From NCBI GenBank assembly GCA_046566065.1, contig JBKHXK010000014.1, positions 1 to 62,812 of the forward strand: 62,812 nucleotides of DNA, read 5' to 3'. A program made the position numbers and the translations under genes. Positions 1-8,637 of this stretch are shown piece by piece. This DNA comes from MB1-2 sp046566065 (lineage in GTDB: Bacteria; Actinomycetota; CADDZG01; WHSQ01). The notes under the pieces are model-generated. The model searched no databases. It saw only the letters and a list, made by a program, of their open reading frames with translations, and was not told the origin of the DNA. Every line of letters starts with the position of its first letter. Position 1 is the first letter of the stretch.

Positions 1-1788
1 GTCGGTAAGGGCAGGATCTGGGTCGCGAGCCGCGCCGCAGGCGTCGTGTCCGGGCTCGACCCGGCGACGGGCGAGATCTTCGAACACGAGGTGGACGAAG
101 CCTCTCAGGTGGTCATCGCAGGTGAAAGCGTTTGGGCTGCGGGCCGAGGGCAGGTCATGGAGATCGCATCCGCCGATGGATCCGGCACGGGCATCATCGA
201 CTTCCCCCCCGACGTCGTGGACATGGCGGCGACCGATGAGGGTGGGCCGGTCTGGTTGGTGACGTCCTCTGGTTGCGTAGCAGACGTCACCCGGCTCGAG
301 TCCGAGGTCTGTGCGAACCCGGATGGCTTCCAAGCCACCGACGTCGCGAGCACCGGCGAGGAGACCTGGCTCCTGGACGGCGACACGGGCGACCTTCATC
401 AGCTCCGAGCGGGCCCCGGCGTCAACGAGGGCCGAGGTGTCGTCGACGGGGACGCGCCTCTTCCCACCGCTCCCGTCGGCACCTACGCGGACCTTCTGCT
501 GACCCCCGATGTCCTGTGGGTCTCAGGAGAGGGCGGACGGCTCATGAGGCTCGACCTCGTCACCGGGGAGAAGGTGATCGCTCGACTCGACGGCGACTAC
601 GCTGACCTCGCCGCCGGTTACGGCTCTGTTTGGGCCCTCGTCGGCCACGAAGGCGGCGATCGCGGGGAGCTGGTTGAGATCGATGTCGCCACCGGGGAGC
701 CGACCGGCGCGCCCTACTCCTTGTCTGGCAAGCCGAGCGATGTCTACGCCGGCATCGACGGCGTCTGGGTCACGCTGCGCGACAGCAACGAGGTGGTCCG
801 CATCGTGAAGCCCGACGCGGAGCCGGTCCCGGTCGAGACAGCAGAAGCAACGCCCTCACCGGAAGCCGAGCGGGAACTGTCCCGGCCCCTTGCCCCGGAT
901 GAGCTGATCATGGTGTTCAGTGGCTCGGAGGGCCGGGAGGGTGAGACGTACGCGATGTTCGGCGACGGCCGCACCGAGGTGATCACCTCGCCGGCAAAGA
1001 CCGATCTGCATCCCTCGTTCGTTCAAGCCCTGTATTCGAACGGCCCCGCCATCGTGGTGGAGCGTCGTGATCCACAGACGCTTGACTCGGACCTGCTCTA
1101 TGTCGACGTGCCCACCGGCGAAGAGACTGAACTGGTGCCTGGCTCACTCCCTGCGGTGTCGTCCTATGGGCAACTCGCGTACTGGCGGATGCACAAGGAG
1201 AACCCCACCTTGTTCATCACAGAGATCGGCACGGATTTCAGTCGTGATCTACAACTCGATGGTCTTGCTCGAGCGATCGAATGGGAGACGACGGGACGGT
1301 TCGTGTACGTCGAGATGTCCGCCGGTCATGAGGATGTCCGTGTGTGGTCCTACGACTCAACTGGAGAGTTGGGACCTCTCGAACTCGATCCCGGGCCGCA
1401 GGGACGTTACTTCGCTCCCTCCTCGAGCACACCGGACAGCGTTCATCTCATCAGGATCGAAAGCCGTCCGGGTGAACCCGTCGATTCTGTAGGCCTGGTC
1501 GAGATCCCGCGGGTGAGCATCCAGCCGGACTCATACAAGCAGGTCGTCTCGCTCGACGGATTGGGTATCGATGAGGATGCCTTCCGATCGGGGAACCTGC
1601 GACTCGAAGCGATAGGCATGCTCGACGCGACCGTTGACGGCGACGGCAGGATCCGCTGGGGCATCGGTGAGGAGCGCTCGTGGATCGTCGGGTTCCGTGC
1701 CGAAGCATGGTTGGTCAAGGAATCCGGCGAGGTCGTTCCGCTAGGCGAGTTCGCCGGCGGAGGACTGGCGATATCCCCAGAGCCTTAG
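1..1788 (+). CDS. beta-propeller repeat protein, 5' end outside window
   Basis: The reading frame is open from base 1, so the N-terminus lies outside the window; a GTG at 46 is only an internal codon. About 595 residues are visible. The first ~270 contain degenerate repeats of the type G-x-x-V-W-A and V-T-G-E (for example ESVWAAG, VLWVSGEGGRL, GSVWALVG, GVWVTL), as in PQQ/YVTN-like beta-propellers. A Pro/Glu-rich linker follows around residues 275-300 and then a second propeller-like half with WD40/TolB-like strands. It ends three bases before the stop of the convergent PH-domain gene. Role unknown; probably a surface or envelope binding protein, but the signal peptide, if any, cannot be seen. 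Confidence 0.75.
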   Translation, partial: VGKGRIWVASRAAGVVSGLDPATGEIFEHEVDEASQVVIAGESVWAAGRGQVMEIASADGSGTGIIDFPPDVVDMAATDEGGPVWLVTSSGCVADVTRLESEVCANPDGFQATDVASTGEETWLLDGDTGDLHQLRAGPGVNEGRGVVDGDAPLPTAPVGTYADLLLTPDVLWVSGEGGRLMRLDLVTGEKVIARLDGDYADLAAGYGSVWALVGHEGGDRGELVEIDVATGEPTGAPYSLSGKPSDVYAGIDGVWVTLRDSNEVVRIVKPDAEPVPVETAEATPSPEAERELSRPLAPDELIMVFSGSEGREGETYAMFGDGRTEVITSPAKTDLHPSFVQALYSNGPAIVVERRDPQTLDSDLLYVDVPTGEETELVPGSLPAVSSYGQLAYWRMHKENPTLFITEIGTDFSRDLQLDGLARAIEWETTGRFVYVEMSAGHEDVRVWSYDSTGELGPLELDPGPQGRYFAPSSSTPDSVHLIRIESRPGEPVDSVGLVEIPRVSIQPDSYKQVVSLDGLGIDEDAFRSGNLRLEAIGMLDATVDGDGRIRWGIGEERSWIVGFRAEAWLVKESGEVVPLGEFAGGGLAISPEP

Positions 1789-1791
1789 AGG

Positions 1792-2433
1792 CTAGATGCG
1801 TTTGAGCAGCTCTTGTTTCTTACTCTCGAACTCGGCCGCGCTGAGGACACCTTGCTCGTGCAGCCGGGCGAGGGCCGCGATCTGCTCCGGGATCGAAGTG
1901 GCCGCGGGCTGTGCCGCCGCGCCGGGACGCATCATGCGGTTGTTGTTCTCTTCGGTCTCCTTGTAGATCATCAGCTGGACCTGCTCAGGCTTCCGCACGT
2001 TCTCGATCCGCGTCTGGCCCCGTTCTCCCGCAGATTCCACCAGCAGGTCTCCGGCCCCCAGCACCCGTTCGATGACGCTCTGACTGAAGGCGACGTCGTT
2101 GATGCGCTCCAGAGGGATCTCGCGGGAGTGCTTGGCGATGATGCCGTTGCGCGTGATCAAGCGATCGGATGTCAGCACGAAATAGGTGAAGTACCAACGA
2201 AGGGCCGGGATGATGGCGAGCATCAACCAGCCCAGGGTCATGAGCCCCCCGATCACGCTCTTGGCGGTCTCTGGGTTCTTGTCGAAGATGGCGTCGGCGG
2301 CGGCGTAGCCGAGAAAGAGGCCGGCCCCAAGGGCGAAGGTCCAGAGGACCGAGGGGATCAGGGCGACCCAGTGGGGGCGCAGCTCGAAGACGACCTTCTC
2401 GTGGTCCGCCAGCAGGTCTCGTGGAAACCCCAT
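1792..2433 (-). CDS. PH domain-containing membrane protein with C-terminal SHOCT motif
   Basis: 213 aa. Two hydrophobic helices (about residues 24-48 and 64-82) are followed by a bacterial PH-like (YdbS/bPH_2) segment with the characteristic YFVLTSDRLITRNG and IPLERINDV stretches at about 84-120, then a linker and a short C-terminal SHOCT-type helix pair (IAALARLHEQGVLSAAEFE, about 184-205). The family is membrane-associated with no firm biochemical role. The start is supported by a TAACGT box six bases upstream of the ATG and no ribosome-binding site, so it is likely leaderless. Divergent from gatC, with a 52-bp repeat between the two promoters. Confidence 0.85.
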   Translation of the reverse strand: MGFPRDLLADHEKVVFELRPHWVALIPSVLWTFALGAGLFLGYAAADAIFDKNPETAKSVIGGLMTLGWLMLAIIPALRWYFTYFVLTSDRLITRNGIIAKHSREIPLERINDVAFSQSVIERVLGAGDLLVESAGERGQTRIENVRKPEQVQLMIYKETEENNNRMMRPGAAAQPAATSIPEQIAALARLHEQGVLSAAEFESKKQELLKRI

Positions 2434-2445
2434 GCCCCCACGTTA
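2434..2445 (-). promoter_or_regulatory. leaderless -10 box of the PH-domain gene
   Basis: On the minus strand TAACGT stands six bases before the ATG at 2433 and no Shine-Dalgarno sequence is present. It fits the actinobacterial TANNNT-N6/7-start arrangement seen at twelve other genes here. Confidence 0.5.
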
Positions 2446-2447
2446 GC

Positions 2448-2499
2448 CGTTTTCGGTTAACTGGAGCACGTTCCAGCGTGCTTTTTCGACGCCAGAACG
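2448..2499 (+). repeat. 52-bp palindromic intergenic repeat, unit R1
   Basis: Begins CGTTTTCGGTTAACTGGAGC and ends CAGAACG, with an inner hairpin AGCACG/CGTGCT (6-nt loop) followed by a T-run. The same architecture and length recur at 23291, 33571 and (inverted) 33643. R1 fills the space between the divergent -10 boxes of the PH-domain gene and gatC. Confidence 0.8.
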
Positions 2500-2506
2500 C
2501 CGCATC

Positions 2507-2519
2507 TAGGATTCGGCGC
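2507..2519 (+). promoter_or_regulatory. leaderless -10 box of gatC
   Basis: TAGGAT followed by seven bases and then the ATG at 2520, with no ribosome-binding site. This decides the gatC start over the longer upstream open frame. Confidence 0.55.
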
Positions 2520-2813
2520 ATGTCTTTGGACCGTGCTGCCGTCGACCACGTCGCCCGTTTGGCGCGCCTCGACCTCAGTGAGGACGAGCGCGAGCGGATG
2601 CAAGCCGAGCTCACCCAGATCCTCGGTCACGCCGACAAGATCCAGGCCCTCGACCTCGACGGAGTCCCTCCGACCTCGCATTCGCTGCCCTTGAGCAACG
2701 TGCTCCGGCCCGATGTTGCGAGGCCGTCCCTGCCCCCGGAGGAGGCCCTCGCCAACGCTCCCGAGGCCGAGGACGGTCGCTTCCGGGTCCCGCGCATCAT
2801 CGAGGACGCCTGA
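2520..2813 (+). CDS. gatC: aspartyl/glutamyl-tRNA amidotransferase subunit C
   Basis: 97 aa, the usual size. GatC wraps around GatA and stabilises the GatCAB complex that converts Glu-tRNA(Gln), and often Asp-tRNA(Asn), to the amidated forms. The N-terminus VDHVARLARLDLSEDE and the segment with LDLDGVPPTSH are typical. The start at 2520 gives the canonical N-terminus MSLDRAAV and sits seven bases after a TAGGAT box. Its TGA overlaps the gatA ATG by one base, so the two are translationally coupled in a gatC-gatA-gatB operon. Confidence 0.95.
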   Translation: MSLDRAAVDHVARLARLDLSEDERERMQAELTQILGHADKIQALDLDGVPPTSHSLPLSNVLRPDVARPSLPPEEALANAPEAEDGRFRVPRIIEDA

Positions 2814-4267
2814 TGGACCTGGTGTGGGCATCGGCGACCGAGCTGGCAGAGGCACTCGACGCCGGCGAGGTTTCGTCGCGCGAGATCACCGAGGCCCTGA
2901 TCGCCAGGGCCGACGAGGTCGACCCCAAGCTCAACGCTTATCTCGAACGCACCGACGAACGCGCTCTGTCCGATGCAGACGCTGCGGACCAGCGCCGGTC
3001 GAAGGGAGAGGCGCGGTCTCCCTACGACGGTGTACCGCTTAGCTACAAGGACATCTTCGTCACCCGCGGCATCAAGACCACCTGCGGCTCCAAGATCCTG
3101 GAGAACTTCGTTCCGCCGTACGACGCGACCGTGGTGACGCGCTGCGACGCCGCCGGGCTCCCGATGCTCGGGAAGCTCAACATGGATGAGTTCGCGATGG
3201 GCTCATCGACCGAGAACTCGGCGTTCGGACCGACGCGCAACCCCTGGAACACGGACACGGTGCCGGGCGGATCGAGCGGCGGGTCAGTCGCAGTGGTTGC
3301 CGCGGGGGCCGCGCCCTGGGCGTGGGGGACCGATACCGGCGGTTCGATCCGTCAGCCGGCTGCGCTGTGCGGTCTCGTCGGGGTCAAGCCGACCTATGGG
3401 CTGGTTTCTCGCTACGGGATGATCGCTTTCGCCTCCTCTCTGGACCAGGCCGGGCCCATCACCCGCAGCGTGAAGGACGCAGCCGCTCTGCTTCAGATGG
3501 CCGCGGGCGGCGACGACATGGACTCCACCTGCCTCAAGGAGCCGGTACCCGACTACCTGGACGGGATCGAGGGTGGCATCAGCGGGATGCGCATCGGAGT
3601 CGTCAAGGAGTTCCAGGGCGAGGGCTCGCAGCCCGGCGTGCGAGCCCGGGTCGACGAGGCCCTCACGCGTCTCGAGAAGCTTGGTGCCCAGCTCGAGGAG
3701 GTCTCGATGCCCTCGTTCGAGCACGGCATCTCGGCCTACTACCTGATCGCTCCAGCCGAGGCATCGTCGAACCTCGCGCGCTACGACGGCGTTCGCTACG
3801 GCTACCGCGCCGAGGGCGATGACATCGTCCAGATGATGTCTCGGACGCGCGATGAGGGCTTCGGGGCCGAGGTGAAGCGTCGCATCATGCTCGGGACGTA
3901 CGCGCTGTCGGCCGGTTATTACGAGGCCTACTACGGCAAGGCCCAGAAGGTACGCACGCTGATCACCCGCGACTTCGAGCGGGCCTACGAAGATGTCGAC
4001 CTGATCGTCTCGCCGACCTCACCGACCACGGCCTTCAAGCTCGGCGAGCGAACGGACGATCCGTTGGCGATGTATCTCTCCGACGTCTACACGGTGCCGG
4101 TGAACCTCGCCGGCAACGCTGCGATGAGCATCCCCTGCGGATTGTCGGACGACGGCCTGCCCGTCGGGTTCCAGATCATCGCCAGGTCGCTCGACGAGAA
4201 GACGATGTTCCGCGCTGCTTACGCCCTCGAGCAGGAACTCGGTTTCGACGAGAGGCCGTCCCTGTGA
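2813..4267 (+). CDS. gatA: Asp/Glu-tRNA amidotransferase subunit A
   Basis: 484 aa amidase-signature protein that releases ammonia from glutamine for the transamidation. The Ser-cisSer-Lys triad is readable: Lys79 in LSYKD, Ser154 in the GGSSGGS motif and Ser178 in DTGGSIRQPA, the same numbering as characterised GatA proteins. Full length. It follows gatC with a one-base overlap, and its stop overlaps the GTG of gatB, consistent with one transcript. Confidence 0.97.
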   Translation: MDLVWASATELAEALDAGEVSSREITEALIARADEVDPKLNAYLERTDERALSDADAADQRRSKGEARSPYDGVPLSYKDIFVTRGIKTTCGSKILENFVPPYDATVVTRCDAAGLPMLGKLNMDEFAMGSSTENSAFGPTRNPWNTDTVPGGSSGGSVAVVAAGAAPWAWGTDTGGSIRQPAALCGLVGVKPTYGLVSRYGMIAFASSLDQAGPITRSVKDAAALLQMAAGGDDMDSTCLKEPVPDYLDGIEGGISGMRIGVVKEFQGEGSQPGVRARVDEALTRLEKLGAQLEEVSMPSFEHGISAYYLIAPAEASSNLARYDGVRYGYRAEGDDIVQMMSRTRDEGFGAEVKRRIMLGTYALSAGYYEAYYGKAQKVRTLITRDFERAYEDVDLIVSPTSPTTAFKLGERTDDPLAMYLSDVYTVPVNLAGNAAMSIPCGLSDDGLPVGFQIIARSLDEKTMFRAAYALEQELGFDERPSL

Positions 4268-5730
4268 GCGTGCGCGAAGACGTCTACGAGACCACCGTCG
4301 GCCTCGAGATCCATGTCGAGCTCGCGACCGCATCGAAGATGTTCTGCGGATGCAGCGTGTCGTTCGCAGGCGACCCGAACTCCCGGACCTGCCCGGTCTG
4401 TCTCGGGATGCCGGGAACGCTTCCGGTGCCGAACGAGAAGGCGATCGAATACACGATGAAGATCGGCCTCGCTCTGAACTGTCAGATCGCCGAGCACTCA
4501 CTCTTCCACCGCAAGAACTACTTCTATCCGGACATGCCGAAGAACTATCAGATCAGCCAGTACGACTCGCCACTGTGCTCGCAGGGTCACGTCGACATCT
4601 CGGGCGAGTTCGGCTCCACCCGCGTCGGCATCACACGTGTCCACCTCGAAGAGGACACCGGCAAGTCCGTTCACATGGGCGGTACGGGTCGCATCGCCGA
4701 CTCCGACTACTCGCTCGAGGACTTCAACCGGGCCGGCACCCCTCTGGTCGAGATCGTCTCGGAGCCGGACATCAGCTCCGCTGAAGAGGCCCGGGTGTTT
4801 GTGGCGGAGCTGCGAGCCCTGCTCGAATCCCTCGGCGTGTCCGACGTGCGCATGGAGGAGGGCTCGATGCGCGTCGACGCCAACGTGTCGGTGCGCCGGA
4901 TCGGCGAGAAGGAGTTCGGAGCCAAGGTCGAGGTCAAGAACATGAACTCGATCCGTTCGGTGGGCCGCGCCCTCGAATACGAAGAGCGGCGCCAACGTGA
5001 AGCGCTGGACGCAGGAGAGACCCTCGTGCAAGAGACCCGCCACTTCGACGAGAAAACCGGCACGACGTCTTCGCTGCGCACCAAGGAGTTCGCCTTCGAC
5101 TACCGCTACTTCCCCGAGCCCGATCTCGTTCCTCTGGCGCCCTCATCTGAATGGGTCGAGCAGATCCGCGGCTCTCTGCCCGAGCTACCCGCGGCCCGCC
5201 GCGAGCGTTTCGCCTCCGAGTACGGCTTGGGCGAGGGGGACATCGCGGTGCTCACGTCGTCTACCAAGACGGCAGACTGGTTCGAAGCCGCTGCGGCCGC
5301 GTATGGCGGAGACGCGAAGAAGGTCGTCAACTGGATCATCGCCGACCTCTTCGGGCTGCTGAACGAGGCTCAGCTGGAGCTGCACGAGACGCGCTTCACG
5401 CCCGCGCAGCTGGCCGCCCTGATCACGATGATCGACGAAGGCAAGATCTCGGGTAAGCAGGCGAAGCTGGTCCTGTCAGGCATGTTCGAGAGCGGCGACG
5501 ATCCCGAGAAGGTCGCTTCGGACAAGGGCCTCGAGCAGGTCTCCGACGCCGGCGCCATCGAGACCGCCGTCAGCGAGGTGATCGCAGAGAACACGGAGGC
5601 CGCGGACAAGGTGAGGGCCGGTCAGATGAACACGTTGGGATTCCTCGTGGGCCAGGTGATGAAGAAGACGAAGGGCCAGGCCAACCCGGGGATGGTCAAC
5701 GAGTTGCTGCGCAAGAAGCTCGGTTCCTAG
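4264..5730 (+). CDS. gatB: Asp/Glu-tRNA amidotransferase subunit B
   Basis: 488 aa. GatB carries the ATP-dependent kinase/transamidase activity acting on the misacylated tRNA. It opens with YETTVGLEIHVELAT; Cys residues of the zinc-binding set are visible in MFCGCS and SRTCPVC; the YFYPDMPKNYQISQYD block and the C-terminal helical YqeY-like tail (NTLGFLVGQVMKKTKGQANP) are present. The GTG start overlaps the gatA TGA by three bases. Together with gltX and tRNA-Gln near 19.4 kb it points to the indirect route to Gln-tRNA. Confidence 0.97.
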   Translation: MSVREDVYETTVGLEIHVELATASKMFCGCSVSFAGDPNSRTCPVCLGMPGTLPVPNEKAIEYTMKIGLALNCQIAEHSLFHRKNYFYPDMPKNYQISQYDSPLCSQGHVDISGEFGSTRVGITRVHLEEDTGKSVHMGGTGRIADSDYSLEDFNRAGTPLVEIVSEPDISSAEEARVFVAELRALLESLGVSDVRMEEGSMRVDANVSVRRIGEKEFGAKVEVKNMNSIRSVGRALEYEERRQREALDAGETLVQETRHFDEKTGTTSSLRTKEFAFDYRYFPEPDLVPLAPSSEWVEQIRGSLPELPAARRERFASEYGLGEGDIAVLTSSTKTADWFEAAAAAYGGDAKKVVNWIIADLFGLLNEAQLELHETRFTPAQLAALITMIDEGKISGKQAKLVLSGMFESGDDPEKVASDKGLEQVSDAGAIETAVSEVIAENTEAADKVRAGQMNTLGFLVGQVMKKTKGQANPGMVNELLRKKLGS

Positions 5731-5734
5731 TTCG

Positions 5735-6214
5735 GTGGGGGCCGCTGACGTCGTAACCAAAGGTTGGCCGGTCCTTCTCGAGATGTCCGAGACTCTCCCC
5801 GGCCCCCCTGCTGTCGTGTGGAAGCTGATCACCGACTGGGAGCACCAGGACGACTGGATGCTCGAGGCCACCGACTTCGTCGTCACCTCCGAGCAGCGCG
5901 AGGGCGTCGGAGTCGAAGCCGAAGCCACGATCAAGATCGGAGGCATCTCCACTCGCGACAAGGTGAGGGTTACCGGCTGGGAGCCCGAGAAGCGCCTCGA
6001 GATCGAGCACCTGGGCTGGGTCTCCGGCAAGGGCGAGATGTTCCTGACGGGCCTCGGCGGGGACCGCACCCATCTCTACTGGAGAGAAGAGCTCTATCCG
6101 CCTCTCGGATTTGCCGGAGCCATCGGCATCACGGCCTTCAAACCGATCATGTACCGCATCTTCAAACGAGACCTGCGCATCCTGGCCTCCCTAACCCGCG
6201 CGGCAACCCCCTAA
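5735..6214 (+). CDS. SRPBCC (START-like) family protein
   Basis: 159 aa with the polyketide-cyclase/START-like pattern: an early strand, VVWKLITDWEHQDDWM near residues 28-43, alternating beta strands, and a long C-terminal helix. These proteins enclose a hydrophobic ligand; the ligand here is unknown. The GTG start is five bases after the gatB stop, and an ATG at 5783 would give a shorter protein missing the first strand. Whether it is part of the gat operon is uncertain. Confidence 0.75.
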   Translation: MGAADVVTKGWPVLLEMSETLPGPPAVVWKLITDWEHQDDWMLEATDFVVTSEQREGVGVEAEATIKIGGISTRDKVRVTGWEPEKRLEIEHLGWVSGKGEMFLTGLGGDRTHLYWREELYPPLGFAGAIGITAFKPIMYRIFKRDLRILASLTRAATP

Positions 6215-6241
6215 CGCCCCGGTTCCTCGGCTACTTGGGCC

Positions 6242-6293
6242 ATTCTTTTCGGCACCATGACCGCTGGGCGGTCATATCTCCGCAGAGAAAGGC
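6242..6293 (+). repeat. left terminal inverted repeat of DUF559 unit
   Basis: About 39 of 47 aligned bases match the reverse complement of 7201-7253: shared blocks TTCTTTTCGG, ACCGCTG, GCGGTCAT, CTCCGCA and AGAAAG in the same order. It contains its own small palindrome (ATGACCGC/GCGGTCAT) and the stop codon of the DUF559 gene. Confidence 0.75.
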
Positions 6294-7240
6294 AGCGATG
6301 GTGTAAGGAAGGACCGCAGCGTCCGCACGACGGTCGCCTCTCCGTTGCATACGTCCGACCAGCTGAAGCGAAGCACCTTCTTTCCGGCGGACACGAGGTC
6401 GTTCTGACGGTGACGGTCGTGCTGCCACGCACGCCTGCCGCTATGCACCGCGTAACCGTCCACCTCGATGACCAGGCCCAGCTCCGGATAGAGGAAGTCG
6501 ACAACGGCGAACCCGTTCTGTTGGCGACGGACGATCTCTTGCTGACCGGGGGCCGGGAAGCCATTGCGTTTGAGAAGCCGGCGGAACCGAGTCTCGAGAA
6601 CGCTGTGGGTGGGCGAGTAACCAGGCGACCGCTCCCTCAGGAGGCGCAAGAGAGCCTTGCGTCCGCGCTGCCCGCGGCCCGTCGAGCGGCCTAGCTCCGA
6701 ATCGAGCCGTTGAAGGGAGGTGGATCCTCGCCTCAAAGCGCAGTCCAGAGCGGCTTCTAGGGCTTCTTCATCCAACACACCGGAAAGGTCCAACAGGGTT
6801 CGGGTGGGGGTTGTAACCGCCAGACCGTCCCGTTGCGTCAGGTGATGTGGCGCCAGCAGCGTCGCACGGTGGATGCGGATCGGCTCCCGAGGACTCTCGA
6901 GCGCTTCTGTCGACAGAAGCACCACCCGCCCAGCCGGGCATCCGTCTAGGTTCCATAGAGCGCCGGCCGCCTCGTGTGAGATCACTGCTCGCCTCCTCGT
7001 CCACACGAACGCCGCCCACAGTTGCTGGAGCCACGTCTCGGGAGCAGAGGCGTGCCGGAAGATGCGCGGCAGTACCCGGATGAGGATCCCTTTGCTGACG
7101 CGCCTGTGGATCTGCTGGTTCGTCAGACCCAGGTCCATCAGCTGTTCCCTGGAGACCACCCCTGCTTGGGTCTTGAGCAGGGCCAGCATCGCGACGTCCG
7201 GGCTTTCTTTGCGGAGTGATGACCGCTCAGCGGTAGCCAT
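6272..7240 (-). CDS. AbiEi-like winged-helix / DUF559 endonuclease-domain protein
   Basis: 322 aa. Residues ~15-70 look like the AbiEi-type N-terminal winged helix (LLKTQAGVVSREQLMDLGL, then IHRRVSKGILIRVLPRIFRH); the C-terminus (~215-310) is a DUF559, Vsr-like PD-(D/E)xK domain with NGFAVVDFLYPELGLVIEVDGYAVHSGRRAWQHDR spread over about 245-280 and the strand KKVLRFSW. Such two-domain proteins are common in actinobacteria and are usually annotated as AbiEi-family antitoxin-domain proteins; the activity is not established. No partner toxin gene is adjacent. Both ends of the coding region lie inside a pair of inverted repeats, which is unusual. Confidence 0.85.
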   Translation of the reverse strand: MATAERSSLRKESPDVAMLALLKTQAGVVSREQLMDLGLTNQQIHRRVSKGILIRVLPRIFRHASAPETWLQQLWAAFVWTRRRAVISHEAAGALWNLDGCPAGRVVLLSTEALESPREPIRIHRATLLAPHHLTQRDGLAVTTPTRTLLDLSGVLDEEALEAALDCALRRGSTSLQRLDSELGRSTGRGQRGRKALLRLLRERSPGYSPTHSVLETRFRRLLKRNGFPAPGQQEIVRRQQNGFAVVDFLYPELGLVIEVDGYAVHSGRRAWQHDRHRQNDLVSAGKKVLRFSWSDVCNGEATVVRTLRSFLTPSLPFSAEI

Positions 7241-7253
7241 TCCGAAAAGAAAT
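7201..7253 (-). repeat. right terminal inverted repeat of DUF559 unit
   Basis: Inverted partner of 6242-6293. Read on the minus strand it begins ATTTCTTTTCGG, includes the ATG of the DUF559 gene, the palindromic core ACCGC/GCGGT, and ends CTCCGCAAAGAAAGCC, encoding the first ~13 residues. Confidence 0.75.
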
Positions 7254-7289
7254 CACCTGATCGCCTTGACCCGTGTGAAGGTGGCCACA

Positions 7290-7324
7290 GGGCTGGGGGG
7301 CTGCAGGAGGGCGGGCGGCGGGGG
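7290..7324 (+). other. G-rich tract, potential G-quadruplex
   Basis: Five runs of at least three G on the coding strand (GGG, GGGGGG, GGG, GGG, GGGGG) separated by one to eight bases, in the 132-bp gap upstream of the first LVIVD gene. The run of motifs satisfies the usual quadruplex pattern except for one long loop. Function unknown. Confidence 0.35.
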
Positions 7325-7372
7325 CGAATCTCTCAGCAGACCTTCGATTACCGACAAAGGGGACAACCGATC

Positions 7373-8572
7373 ATGAAGCGCCGTATCGCACTCGCTCTGG
7401 CCCTGGGCCTTGTGGCCGCCCTTGTGGCTCCGTACGCCTCGGCCCGGCCCGCTCGTGAGGCCGACGCCTCCGACAACGTGAAGTTGATCGCCAACTTCCC
7501 CTACGAGAACGAGAAGAAGGACTTCTTCTCTGGGGGCACGGACATCGACTTCTCCGGCAAGTACGTCTACGCCATGCAGCAGGGCGAGAAGGGGGGCGTC
7601 CACATCATCGACGCCTCGAAGGCCACCCCGAAGAAGGTCGGTTTCTTCCCCTGCCCCGGTGGCCAGAACGACGTCGCCGTCGTCAAGCCCGGCCTGATCG
7701 CGATCGCCTACCACTCCACCCAGTGCGGCGGCTCCGGTGGCGGCGTGCGTCTCATCGACGTGAAGGACCCCAGGAACCCGAAGCTGCTCGGCGCCGTGAA
7801 CGACCTGCCCGGCGGCACCCACACGCTCACGACCTACCCGGGCGAGGACATCATCTACGCCTCACCGGGCGGCCTCGCGAACGGTGGCGGCACGCAGCAG
7901 ATCCTCGACGTGTCGGACCCGAACAAGCCCAAGGTCGCGGCCAAGTTCAACCCGAACGGCCCGATCGGGTGTCACGACCTCGCCTTCTACGTCACGAAGG
8001 ACGAAGCCCTCGCAGGCTGCGCCGGGGCCGGAGAGGCTCAGATCTGGGACGTGTCCGACCCGCTCGCTCCTTCGACGGTCGCTCACATCCCGGTTCCCGC
8101 GCAGTTCCCGCACTCGTTCGCCTTCACCCATGATGGCAAGTACTTCGTGATCGGTGACGAGGCCATCGCGGGCAACGACTGCGTCGGTGGCCCGACCGGT
8201 TCGCTCTGGGCCTATGACTTCACCGTCCGTCAGGCCCCCGCCCTTATCGGCCACTGGGGCCCGAAGCGCGGCCCCCTGCCGGCCGGTTCGTCGAACTACA
8301 ACCGCAACACCTGGTGCAGCGCCCACCTCTTCAACTTCATCCCCGGCACCTACACGCTGGTGGGCTCCTGGTACGCGGGCGGCATGAGCGTCGTCGACTT
8401 CTCGAACCCGACGCTCCCGAGCGAGGTCGCTCACTACATGGGCACCGGCGAAGACATCACGAACTATTGGTCGGCCTACTGGTACGACGGCCGCATCTGG
8501 GCCAACGACCGTGTGAAGGGTCTCGACGTCTTCACCGTCAAAGGCCTGAAGGAAGGAAAGCACAAGCACTGA
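7373..8572 (+). CDS. secreted LVIVD-repeat beta-propeller protein (paralogue 1)
   Basis: 399 aa with a clear signal peptide (MKRRIALALALGLVAALVAP, cleavage probably near ASA). The mature part is a series of LVIVD-type propeller blades, each with a GG-hIID/LIDV strand followed by DPxxPK: GGVHIIDASKATPKKVG, GVRLIDVKDPRNPKLLG, QILDVSDPNKPKVAA, QIWDVSDPLAPS, MSVVDFSNPTLPSEV. Several Cys (PCPGGQN, TQCGG, GCHD, GCAGAGE) may form disulphides. A ribosome-binding site (AAAGGGG) precedes the ATG. Its neighbour at 8638 is a paralogue in the same order of motifs. Ligand and role unknown. Confidence 0.85.
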   Translation: MKRRIALALALGLVAALVAPYASARPAREADASDNVKLIANFPYENEKKDFFSGGTDIDFSGKYVYAMQQGEKGGVHIIDASKATPKKVGFFPCPGGQNDVAVVKPGLIAIAYHSTQCGGSGGGVRLIDVKDPRNPKLLGAVNDLPGGTHTLTTYPGEDIIYASPGGLANGGGTQQILDVSDPNKPKVAAKFNPNGPIGCHDLAFYVTKDEALAGCAGAGEAQIWDVSDPLAPSTVAHIPVPAQFPHSFAFTHDGKYFVIGDEAIAGNDCVGGPTGSLWAYDFTVRQAPALIGHWGPKRGPLPAGSSNYNRNTWCSAHLFNFIPGTYTLVGSWYAGGMSVVDFSNPTLPSEVAHYMGTGEDITNYWSAYWYDGRIWANDRVKGLDVFTVKGLKEGKHKH

Positions 8573-8637
8573 GGCAGGGAGCACCGAGCCTGCGTCGTAT
8601 CTAGACGCCAGAAGGCACCCACTAGGAGGACGAAGAG

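Larger units (their letters stand above)
6242..7253 (-). mobile_element. candidate minimal inverted-repeat element carrying only a DUF559 gene
   Basis: A 1.0-kb unit bounded by ~52-bp imperfect inverted repeats. The only gene inside starts within the right repeat and stops within the left repeat, so the coding region fills the whole unit. No transposase is present and I see no convincing target-site duplication. Whether it moves is inference; it may use its own endonuclease domain or a helper in trans, or the repeats may have another role. Confidence 0.4.

Noticed and set aside
6242..7253. Toxin-antitoxin pair for the AbiEi-like gene
   Set aside because: No AbiEii-type nucleotidyltransferase partner is adjacent; the neighbours are a START-like protein and LVIVD propellers.
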